Below the pieces are notes generated by a model. The model was given only the letters and a program-made list of their open reading frames with translations. It was not told the DNA's origin and made no database searches. Below, in pieces: positions 14,570 through 20,998 of a stretch of 24,483 nucleotides of DNA. The first letter of the stretch is position 1. Each line of letters opens with the position of its first letter. The translations under genes and the position numbers were made by a program. Origin of the DNA: a virus. The stretch covers positions 1 to 24,483 of the IMG/VR virus record IMGVR_UViG_3300033141_002782; one strand, written 5' to 3'.

Positions 14570-15120
14570 GTGATGACTGGCGCGTCGAGGTGAAGGGCCT
14601 CCGCGAGACGCAAAAGAAGATGGAGCAGGTCGTCAAAGACCTTGCCGCGCAGAGGGGCAGCAAACTGTGGTCCACGATAGCGAAGGCGACCATGCTGGTG
14701 CAGCGCGATGCCCGCAAGAATGCACCGGTGAACACGGGCCGGTTGCGCGCCAGTATCGTACCCGAGGTGCGGGGCGTGTATCCAGCAACGGTGAAGGGCG
14801 TCGTGGGGTCCAAGGTGAAATACGCCGCAGCGGTTGAGTTCGGAAGCAAACCGCACTGGGCGCCTATCGCGCCGCTCATTCGCTGGGTGCATCTGAAGAA
14901 GTTGGCTGGCACATACAGTATTAGGACGCATCGCCGTACAGGCGGCAAAGCGACGCAGGCGGCTCAGGACGAGAGCGTGGCACGCGCTATCCGATTCAAA
15001 ATCGCCCACTACGGCACACGAGCGCGGCCGTACCTGCAGCCGGCGTTCGACAAGAACGTGGGGCGCATCAAGAAACTGATTGGTGACGCGGTGAGCAAGA
15101 TTGTGAGCAAGAAACCATGA
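14566..15120 (+). CDS. HK97 gp10-like head-tail/tail completion protein
   Basis: 184 residues, starting in an ATGA overlap. The family signature is clear: helix RETQKKMEQVVKDLAA, then KNAPVNTGRLRASI, KYAAAVEFGSKPHWAP and near the end GTRARPYLQPAFDKN. Members lie at the head-tail joint of siphoviruses. The region ~110-145, with basic and Lys/Arg/Thr residues, is a little longer than in compact members. It is coupled to the next gene by another ATGA. Confidence 0.9.
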   Translation: MSDDWRVEVKGLRETQKKMEQVVKDLAAQRGSKLWSTIAKATMLVQRDARKNAPVNTGRLRASIVPEVRGVYPATVKGVVGSKVKYAAAVEFGSKPHWAPIAPLIRWVHLKKLAGTYSIRTHRRTGGKATQAAQDESVARAIRFKIAHYGTRARPYLQPAFDKNVGRIKKLIGDAVSKIVSKKP

Positions 15121-15563
15121 GCGGACCAACGACAACCACAGTGACGCTGGCGCAGATATGTGACGCGATAGCGGCCGTGCTCGGGGGCGTGACCGGTGTG
15201 AGCCAGGCGCAGTCGTATGACGACCTAACCGACGGCATGAACACGACGCCGACGGTGCAGGTCTACCCAGACTCGTGGTCACAGGAATACCACACATCCG
15301 GCGGCGGCGTGACCATCACCGACGCGGTTATCAACGTGGACCTTTACGCGCAGGCACGGGGCAGCATCGGGCAGAATATGGCCGCGCTGATGCCGGTCGC
15401 CGACGCTATCAATGCGGCACTCATCACGCAGCAAGCGGCCAAGCCACCATTCGCACTCGCTGGCATGAAGCGGTTTTCGTGGAGTGCCGATAGGGTGTCA
15501 TTCGACTACGGCGGACACCAGTATCTCGGCGTCCGCTATGCACTGACGGTGAGGGTATTCTAG
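15117..15563 (+). CDS. Probable tail terminator protein
   Basis: 148 residues from ATG 15117 (ATGA overlap). A helix near the N-terminus (LAQICDAIAAVLGGV) and alternating strands (PTVQVYPDSW, AVINVDLYAQ, YLGVRYALTVRVF), with a helical segment (MPVADAINAALI) between them, match the small alpha/beta proteins that cap the tail tube. The position between the gp10-like gene and the tail-tube gene agrees. No catalytic residues are expected. Assignment rests on fold pattern and order. Confidence 0.65.
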   Translation: MSGPTTTTVTLAQICDAIAAVLGGVTGVSQAQSYDDLTDGMNTTPTVQVYPDSWSQEYHTSGGGVTITDAVINVDLYAQARGSIGQNMAALMPVADAINAALITQQAAKPPFALAGMKRFSWSADRVSFDYGGHQYLGVRYALTVRVF

Positions 15564-15832
15564 TGCTATATCGCGTGTTGGAGAATCTGGCGACGACGCC
15601 TGAGACGCGCGCCGGCACTATCTCGACGCTGAGCGACCTGAGCGAGCGTAGCCGTGCGATACTGCTAGAGCGCGGTCGTATCGCTGTATTACCGCCGGTG
15701 CCTCTGGCTGTGTTCGGCGATGAGTGGGTGAAGCGCGGCGCAGCACTGGGCATCGACAACGCAGTAGACCTGCTGACAGACGAGCGGGCGGGAGAGTGGC
15801 ACGATGAGCTAAAGCGATTGCTCAGTCTATAG
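15563..15832 (+). CDS. Hypothetical protein, 89 residues, before the tail-tube gene
   Basis: GTG 15563 shares one base with the preceding TAG. The product is mostly helical, with Leu/Arg/Glu-rich stretches (ERSRAILLERGRIAV) and a central Pro-Val segment (VLPPVPLAVF), and it lacks membrane spans. Because no head-closure protein was identified between connector and gp10-like protein, this one could fill a joint role, but nothing in the sequence proves it. Confidence 0.6.
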   Translation: MLYRVLENLATTPETRAGTISTLSDLSERSRAILLERGRIAVLPPVPLAVFGDEWVKRGAALGIDNAVDLLTDERAGEWHDELKRLLSL

Positions 15833-15848
15833 ATAACGGCATAGCGGG

Positions 15849-15904
15849 AGCGTCCAGAACGCCTATATCAGCGCCAGAGAGCGCCAGCATTGGGCGTTTT
15901 TGTG
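15849..15904 (+). promoter_or_regulatory. Structured RNA element, copy B, in front of the tail-tube gene
   Basis: In the 93-base gap before the tail-tube gene, AGAACGCC (15856-15863) pairs with GGCGTTTT (15893-15900), with one G-U pair. The overlapping upstream arm AGCGTCCA (15849-15856) can also pair with TGGGCGTT (15891-15898) using wobbles. An inner GCGC/GCGC stem (15871-15874, 15881-15884) sits in the loop. Five T's and GTG follow, then GGAGGA (15911-15916). The layout and much of the sequence match copy A at 4063-4127. Confidence 0.6.
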
Positions 15905-15925
15905 CGTTATGGAGGAATAGGAACA

Positions 15926-16378
15926 GTGGCACAGGCAACAGGAGTAGAGACGTTCAAAGACTGCAAGGTCGAAACGAGCACTGACGGTAGCACCTGGACC
16001 GACATTAGCGGGTACGCCAGCAGTGTCGCGGTGGACGGGTTCGAGCGGGCGCAGGGCGAGGCGTACACGTTCGATGGCGACTATCCAATCGTCGGCACGG
16101 GCAAAATGCAGCGCGGCACGGTTACCGTGAGAATTGCCTATACCGAGGGTGAGAGCGATCCATTCAAAGCCGCGTGGGACGCGTACGAGGGGAACACACA
16201 ACTGCAGGTGCGCTACTGGCCTGAGGGTGGCGACACGGGCGAGTTCGGGTTCTATACCGACACCGATAGCCGCATCGTTGCGCCGCCAACCGTCGCGGGC
16301 GAGGCGAACAGCGCCGATCCGATAATGGTCGAGTTTCAGGTGGTATCGAAGCGCCTGCAGCGTACGACCGCTACGTGA
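15926..16378 (+). CDS. Major tail tube protein
   Basis: 150 residues from GTG 15926, nine bases after GGAGGA. The sequence (VETSTDGSTWTDISGYASSV, GTVTVRIAYTEG, LQVRYWPEGG, YTDTDSRIVAPP) is a beta-rich tail-tube pattern. Its place just before the G/GT chaperone pair is where the tube gene is normally found. The structured RNA element upstream fits a gene needing high output. A close paralogue forms the C-terminal part of the product of 20375-20989. I rejected an in-frame TTG at 15890 because it lies inside the hairpin. Confidence 0.82.
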   Translation: MAQATGVETFKDCKVETSTDGSTWTDISGYASSVAVDGFERAQGEAYTFDGDYPIVGTGKMQRGTVTVRIAYTEGESDPFKAAWDAYEGNTQLQVRYWPEGGDTGEFGFYTDTDSRIVAPPTVAGEANSADPIMVEFQVVSKRLQRTTAT

Positions 16379-16403
16379 GAGCGAGCATAGAGGAGGGTAG
16401 ACC

Positions 16404-16763
16404 GTGAAACTATCACTGACGCTGCCGGGTGAGGCGGAGCAGTACGTCATCTGCAAGGACAAGTGGACGCGGCGCGATCTGCGGGCATGGTATGACGCCA
16501 TGTCGGCGACACCGGAGGGCAAGCCAACGCCACTGGAGACCGCATCCTACCGGCTAGAGCGGGCGCTGGAGTTGCTGCGCGGCTGGTGTACGTCGTGTCG
16601 CATCGAGGATGTGGACGGCAACGTCTATACATCTCTGGACGACATCACTCCGGACGCTATCGAGAATATGGACGGGCCCGTCGCTGACCTTCTGACGAAT
16701 CTGTGCCCCACGGCGCTGGCGGAGCGTAGCAAACTGGGGGAAGTGAAGAGCAGCGTGTCGTAG
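16404..16763 (+). CDS. Tail assembly chaperone, G-type short product
   Basis: 119 residues from ATG 16404. In long-tailed phages the gene between tube and tape measure makes a chaperone that loads the tape measure, plus a longer frameshift form. The protein has a compact alpha/beta start (MKLSLTLPGEAEQYVICKDK) and helices (ASYRLERALELLRGW, GPVADLLTNLC). It ends at TAG 16761-16763, inside the 5' arm of a strong hairpin. The overlap with the -1 frame from 16730 onward provides the window for frameshifting. Confidence 0.85.
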   Translation: MKLSLTLPGEAEQYVICKDKWTRRDLRAWYDAMSATPEGKPTPLETASYRLERALELLRGWCTSCRIEDVDGNVYTSLDDITPDAIENMDGPVADLLTNLCPTALAERSKLGEVKSSVS

Positions 16764-17023
16764 ATGCACTGGTACTAGACGACACGCTGCCAGACGTATT
16801 GCTGGACGAGTACCTGCTGCGGCAGTTTCCGGGGCGAACGTTGGATGAGCTAGACGAGATGGACCTGGGGCGGCATCTGCGGGCGTTCCGGGCTCGCTCG
16901 ATACGGACTGACGTCGAGATCATGGAGCGAGACTTGGGACATATGGCAGTCGGCTGGGGCGATGTGCCAGCACGAATACGCCGAATGCACGCGAATGCGT
17001 ACAAGCGGAAGAGGTCGAGATAG
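16404..17023 (+). CDS. Tail assembly chaperone, GT-type fusion made by -1 frameshift
   Basis: Slipping back one base at GGGGGAA (16736-16742) joins the first 112 codons of the G-type gene to an open -1 frame that runs to TAG 17021-17023, giving about 206 residues. The T part (LPDVLLDEYLLRQFPGRTLD, MDLGRHLRAFRAR, ending YKRKRSR) has no convincing start of its own: a TTG at 16799 lacks a good ribosome binding site. The longer form is expected to bind the tape measure while the G form binds tube subunits. The last base of its stop is the first base of the tape measure GTG. Confidence 0.8.
16736..16790 (+). promoter_or_regulatory. -1 ribosomal frameshift signal: slippery run plus 12-bp hairpin
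   Basis: The slippery run G GGG GAA (16736-16742, zero frame: CTG GGG GAA) is followed after seven bases by a perfect 12-bp stem: GCAGCGTGTCGT (16750-16761) pairs with ACGACACGCTGC (16779-16790) around a 17-base loop. The zero-frame stop lies at the top of the 5' arm. P-site re-pairing on GGG is perfect. A-site re-pairing (GAA to GGA) is not, so the heptamer is not fully canonical. Confidence 0.82.
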
Positions 17024-19074
17024 TGGCGAACGTAATTGAGATAATCATAAAGGCGCGGAACCAGGCTGGCGATGTGCTGAACGAGGTTGGCGGCAGCCTC
17101 GACAAACTGAGCAACCTGCTCGCCAGCGGCGTATTCGCCTACGCCGGCTCACAGTTCGCGCGGTTGACGTTTGAACTTGGGCAGACTGCGTCTGAGGCTC
17201 AGCGGCTAGAAGCGGCGTTTACTGGTCTCGCTGGAGCCGACGTCGCGTCTGGGATGCTGCAACAATTGCGGCGGGTCTCGCAGGGCACCATCTCGCAGAC
17301 AGACCTCATGCTCTCGGCCAACCGCGCGATGATGCTTGGCGTTACCGACAATGCGGACGAGATGGCGCGCCTGCTTGAGATCGCCATTGTGCGCGGGCAG
17401 GCGATGGGCGTGAGCGCGACGCAGGCGTTTGACAACCTGATGACTGGTATCGGACGCATGTCGCCGCTCATCTTGGACAACCTCGGTATCATCACCGGCG
17501 GGCAGAGGGTCTACGACGAATACGCCGCCAGTATCGGCAAGGCGGCGGACGCGCTGAGCGACATGGAGAAGCGGCAGGCGCTGGTGCAACTGGTGCTCGA
17601 ACAGGGCGAGGGCATGACGTTTGAGCCCGATGACGCCTCCTCGTGGGAACGTGCCGCAGCCGCATTCGCTGACCTTAAGGTGCAGCTCGGCCTGCTCATC
17701 AACGAGTTTATGCGCTTGCCGGAGATACTAGGGCTCGCTGCGGATGCATTGACCGGCCTGAACAATGCGCTTGACGAAGGTATGACGCGGCAGGAGCGAG
17801 CAACGCAGCGCTACCATAACTTCAGAAACGAACTTGAGAAACAGCGGGCTGAGGGCAAGCTGTCTGAGGCGCAATACTGGGCGCAATTGCGAGCAGCGGA
17901 GGCGTTGTTCGCTGCCTGCTACACCGGCGTTATCTCATTCAGCAAGATGGGCGAAGAGCTGGCAAGACTCAATGCTAAGGCGAACATTAATGCCTATCTA
18001 ATGGAAAAACAGGCGCTCAGCACACAGGCTGCCGCCGATGCAACCAATAACCTCGCTGATGCAGAGCAGAGGCTGCTACCTGGCGCAGACAAAGTGATCG
18101 CGGATGCGCAACTTGCTTCTATCTCCAGACAGCTAACCCTGGCAAGAAACGAGAGGCTTGCAGCCGTTTACGCCTGGCTAGGCGAGCGCGATACGGGCAC
18201 GAAACTGCGCGAGAAGTACGACGAGCAGGCGCAGTCGTTACGCGACCTCAACTATGCGATGGCGGACTATAACGGCAAGCTCGCTATACTCAATAGCGAA
18301 TTGGCTGAGTTGACGCCGGGTTCCACTGAGTACAACCGCAAACTGACAGAGATAGTCAATCTCCAGAACAGCGCCGCGACATCCACAAGCAATTTGGCCT
18401 CTGAACTCGAATCGCTAGTATCCGCCGTGCTGAAGCCGACGCAAGTCACGTGGGATGACGTCGTCTCCACACAACTTGGCGACTATATGAACAAGTGGGA
18501 TGAGAACGCGCGCCGGCTCGCTGACATCGCCAACAGAGGCACAGAATCACCATGGGCGGCGTACTTTGAGATACCGCCCGAGGTCTTGGCGCAAGGAGAC
18601 CTTGCTATCCGGCGGTGGGCATCTAGGCTGGCCGACCGTATTCGCACGGGCCTTGAGCCGGGCATGATTGACATTGGCGCTCTCGACAGAATGCTGCTGG
18701 AAGAGGCTGAGAGACGGCGTGGCATGGAGAGTTTGCGGCAACTCGGCCTGCAGCGCGCGGCGGCACTGGGGCTCGATCTATCAGCGACAGAGGTACAGTC
18801 AATGTTCGGCGACCCGGCAGAGTCGGCGGGGCTAGTGATGGCTGAGACGTTGACGGCGACGGTGAGTGACACCGACTTTGGCGGCGTTGTGTCAGGGGCG
18901 TTTGAGGCGCAGATCCGCGCTGAGCGCGCCGTGTTTGTACGCAGCGGCGAGAACGCCATGAGCGGGTTTACGGAGGGTCTGCGCGTCGGCATGACGCCGA
19001 GTATGGCTAATGAGATAGCGGCATGGATTGCGCCATTCGTCGCGGACAGGCTTGAGTCGAGGGTAACACCATGA
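17023..19074 (+). CDS. Tape measure protein
   Basis: 683 residues from GTG 17023, behind GAAGAGG. It starts MANVIEIIIKARNQAGDVLN and is dominated by long Ala/Leu/Glu/Gln-rich helices (SEAQRLEAAFTGLAGADV, LMLSANRAMMLGVTDNADEM, FDNLMTGIGRMSPLILDN), as in tape measure proteins that set tail length and help eject DNA. By the rough rule of 0.15 nm per residue it predicts a tail near 100 nm. It follows the chaperone genes, as expected. No lytic transglycosylase or peptidase motif was noticed. The stop overlaps the next ATG (ATGA). Confidence 0.9.
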   Translation: MANVIEIIIKARNQAGDVLNEVGGSLDKLSNLLASGVFAYAGSQFARLTFELGQTASEAQRLEAAFTGLAGADVASGMLQQLRRVSQGTISQTDLMLSANRAMMLGVTDNADEMARLLEIAIVRGQAMGVSATQAFDNLMTGIGRMSPLILDNLGIITGGQRVYDEYAASIGKAADALSDMEKRQALVQLVLEQGEGMTFEPDDASSWERAAAAFADLKVQLGLLINEFMRLPEILGLAADALTGLNNALDEGMTRQERATQRYHNFRNELEKQRAEGKLSEAQYWAQLRAAEALFAACYTGVISFSKMGEELARLNAKANINAYLMEKQALSTQAAADATNNLADAEQRLLPGADKVIADAQLASISRQLTLARNERLAAVYAWLGERDTGTKLREKYDEQAQSLRDLNYAMADYNGKLAILNSELAELTPGSTEYNRKLTEIVNLQNSAATSTSNLASELESLVSAVLKPTQVTWDDVVSTQLGDYMNKWDENARRLADIANRGTESPWAAYFEIPPEVLAQGDLAIRRWASRLADRIRTGLEPGMIDIGALDRMLLEEAERRRGMESLRQLGLQRAAALGLDLSATEVQSMFGDPAESAGLVMAETLTATVSDTDFGGVVSGAFEAQIRAERAVFVRSGENAMSGFTEGLRVGMTPSMANEIAAWIAPFVADRLESRVTP

Positions 19075-19412
19075 CGACACAGATAGGTTTGAGCGGCTCG
19101 CAGGTGACGGTGCGAGATCCCGACGTACCGCATGGACCAACCTACATCACGGTGGGGGGCGCGCAACGAGCGGTAGACGGCACGCGGATACAGCACGATG
19201 TGGTGCAAAAACGCCGCTGGGAGGTCGTGTGGACGCAACTCACTAGCGCGCAGGAGTCAACGCTGATGACAGAACTGGTGCGCACGAGTGACTTGGCGTG
19301 GTCGCCGCCAGAAGGCGGCAGTTACACCGTGCAAGTGGTGCAGGGTTCGCTGAGCAGCCAGAAAACTGAGACTGAGCGCTACACCGTTAAGGTGACGTTG
19401 GAGGAAGTGTGA
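19071..19412 (+). CDS. Small tail protein, 113 residues
   Basis: ATG 19071 forms an ATGA overlap with the tape measure stop. The product is beta-rich (SQVTVRDPDVPHGPTYITVG, KRRWEVVWTQLTSAQESTL, YTVQVVQGSLSSQKTETERY), with the strand spacing of small tail-tip proteins. It could be part of the distal tail complex. The position after the tape measure supports a tail role, but I cannot name the family. Confidence 0.65.
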   Translation: MTTQIGLSGSQVTVRDPDVPHGPTYITVGGAQRAVDGTRIQHDVVQKRRWEVVWTQLTSAQESTLMTELVRTSDLAWSPPEGGSYTVQVVQGSLSSQKTETERYTVKVTLEEV

Positions 19413-19415
19413 TAG

Positions 19416-20375
19416 ATGGCGTTTATGGCTGATTTCGGCACAGGCTGGGAGCACGGCGCGATACCAACGCAGGCAGGAGAGCTGACTGATACCTATAGCT
19501 ATTCTGTTTCCGCTACGAATCCGCACTCAGGCAGCTACAAATTAACGTCCTTCAGTACGAGTGGGCGCTATTGCCGCTCGCTGCCAACTGCGCGCAGTGA
19601 TCTGTATATGAGTATCTGGGTCTACGGTACAGCGTATTCGCGCGTGCAGTTTCGCAGCAGCGACACAAACGTCATAGAACTCCGCCGAGACGCGGACGGC
19701 TATTGGGACGCCTATGTCAACAACTCGAAAGTCGCCGACGGGAGCATAGCCGTCAATCACGGTGTTTGGCATCGCCTGTCGTGTCACATTGTCGTAAGCG
19801 ATTCCGGCACCATCGCCACCAAAATCGACGGTATCGACGATCTGTCGTATAGCGGGGATACTCTGGTCTCGTCCTACAGCACAATCGACGCGATACGCCT
19901 GTACGGGGACACGGGTTGGGACGACTTCGTAGTCGGCTCTGGCGGCTGGCCTGGCGACTGGCGATTCGCTGGCCTCACCGTCAACAGCGACGTCGTGGCG
20001 GCATGGACGCCCAGCACAGGCACTGACAACTACGCCTGTGTGGATGAGGTGCCCGCGAGCGATACCGATTACGTCAGCATCACGTCTGACGCGACGGACC
20101 AGTACGGGTGCAGCGATTTCGATGACGATAGCGGCAACCGCGTGCCGGGGCTCGTGATGGCGTGGGCAAAGGTGAAAAAGTCCGACGCTGGCACGGACGA
20201 CAAAATCACACTCGGTCTTTCGGATGGCGTGAACAACGACGATGGCAGCGCACAGAGCGTGCTCACAACGTACGAGTATCGGTATCTGGCAAAAAACACT
20301 GCGCCAGACGGAGGCGCGTGGACTGACACTGACGTGGATAACCTAGAGGTTCGCCTAATCGGAGATATCGTCTAG
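19416..20375 (+). CDS. Tail protein with a concanavalin/LamG-like lectin domain
   Basis: 319 residues. Residues ~1-175 read as a jelly-roll carbohydrate-binding domain: SATNPHSGSYKLTSFS, DLYMSIWVYGTAYSRVQFR, GVWHRLSCHIV and DAIRLYGDTGWDDFVVG show the strand order of LamG-type folds. Residues ~190-319 (STGTDNYACVDEVPASDTDY, PGLVMAWAKVKKSDAGTDDK, GGAWTDTDVDNLEVRLI) form a second beta domain common in phage tail proteins. It may contact cell-surface sugars. ATG 19416 lies 12 bases after GGAGG, and ATG 19425 is an alternative. It shares one base with the next gene. Confidence 0.75.
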   Translation: MAFMADFGTGWEHGAIPTQAGELTDTYSYSVSATNPHSGSYKLTSFSTSGRYCRSLPTARSDLYMSIWVYGTAYSRVQFRSSDTNVIELRRDADGYWDAYVNNSKVADGSIAVNHGVWHRLSCHIVVSDSGTIATKIDGIDDLSYSGDTLVSSYSTIDAIRLYGDTGWDDFVVGSGGWPGDWRFAGLTVNSDVVAAWTPSTGTDNYACVDEVPASDTDYVSITSDATDQYGCSDFDDDSGNRVPGLVMAWAKVKKSDAGTDDKITLGLSDGVNNDDGSAQSVLTTYEYRYLAKNTAPDGGAWTDTDVDNLEVRLIGDIV

Positions 20376-20989
20376 TGACTACACTTACGACGTCACACGT
20401 ATCCGCAGAGGTCGGGTACGAGAAACAGGGCGCGCAAACGCTCTCGACGTCACACGTATCCGCAGAGGTCGGGTACGAACATTGCGCCAACCAGGTGCTC
20501 ACCGTATTGCAGGTGTTCGTTGAGATCGGGTATTACCCTAGGCCCAAAATCATCGTTCCCCTCGAATGCAATGGCGCGCTAGAGGTGAGCACAGATGGCA
20601 GCACGTGGACAGATATCAGCGGCTACTCCTGCGCTGTCGAATGGGATGGGTTCGAGCGACATGTGGGCGAAGCGCAGCCGTACGACGACGACGCGCCGGT
20701 GGTGGCAGTGGGCAAGCGGCAGCCAGGCACTATGACGGTGCGAGTGGCATATACAGAGGGTGCGGCCGACGTGTTCAAGACGGCGTGGGACGCGTGGCAG
20801 AACAACTCACAACTGCAGCTACGTTACTGGCCTGGAGGTGGGGACGCGAGCGACCAAGGGCTCTACACTGATACCGATAGCCGCGTCATTGCGCCGCCAC
20901 GGGTGCAGGGCGCAGCACACGAGGGAGACCCGATAACAGTGACGTTCAGCGTCGTGACCGGACGCCTCCAACTGGCGACACACACATGA
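20375..20989 (+). CDS. Second tail-tube paralogue with a repeat-bearing N-terminus
   Basis: 204 residues from GTG 20375. Residues 1-~55 hold three repeats of about 19 residues, two nearly identical (TSHVSAEVGYE) and one diverged (LQVFVEIGYY). Residues ~69-204 are clearly homologous to the tail-tube protein at 15926-16378: STDGSTWTDISGY, WDGFER, TVRVAYTEG, LQLRYWPGGGD and YTDTDSRVIAPP all recur. The gene stands between the lectin-like protein and the hub. It is probably a minor tail-tip protein derived from the tube gene. The short repeats resemble linker motifs I associate with phage tail proteins. Confidence 0.8.
   Translation: MTTLTTSHVSAEVGYEKQGAQTLSTSHVSAEVGYEHCANQVLTVLQVFVEIGYYPRPKIIVPLECNGALEVSTDGSTWTDISGYSCAVEWDGFERHVGEAQPYDDDAPVVAVGKRQPGTMTVRVAYTEGAADVFKTAWDAWQNNSQLQLRYWPGGGDASDQGLYTDTDSRVIAPPRVQGAAHEGDPITVTFSVVTGRLQLATHT
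20388..20478 (+). repeat. Two perfect 34-base direct repeats, 57-base period
   Basis: Positions 20388-20421 and 20445-20478 are identical, starting CGACGTCACACGTATC and ending GGTCGGGTACGA. The period is 19 codons, so the repeats stay in frame and encode TSHVSAEVGYE twice. The perfect DNA identity implies a recent duplication or ongoing homogenisation. A third copy downstream is recognisable only at protein level. Confidence 0.92.
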
Positions 20990-20998
20990 GGGTAGCGC

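Noticed and set aside
14497-15297. Long open frame on the - strand (266 codons)
   Set aside because: It lies opposite three well-supported + strand genes, starts without a ribosome binding site and shows Arg/Pro/Ser-rich composition typical of GC-rich antisense frames.
16799-17023. Independent gene for the T part of the tail chaperone
   Set aside because: The only start is a TTG with no ribosome binding site, located just after a frameshift-type hairpin. The frame is open upstream into the G gene, which fits a frameshift product better.
20388-20478. CRISPR-like array
   Set aside because: There are only two repeats, they are in frame within a coding region, and the spacing matches a protein repeat unit.
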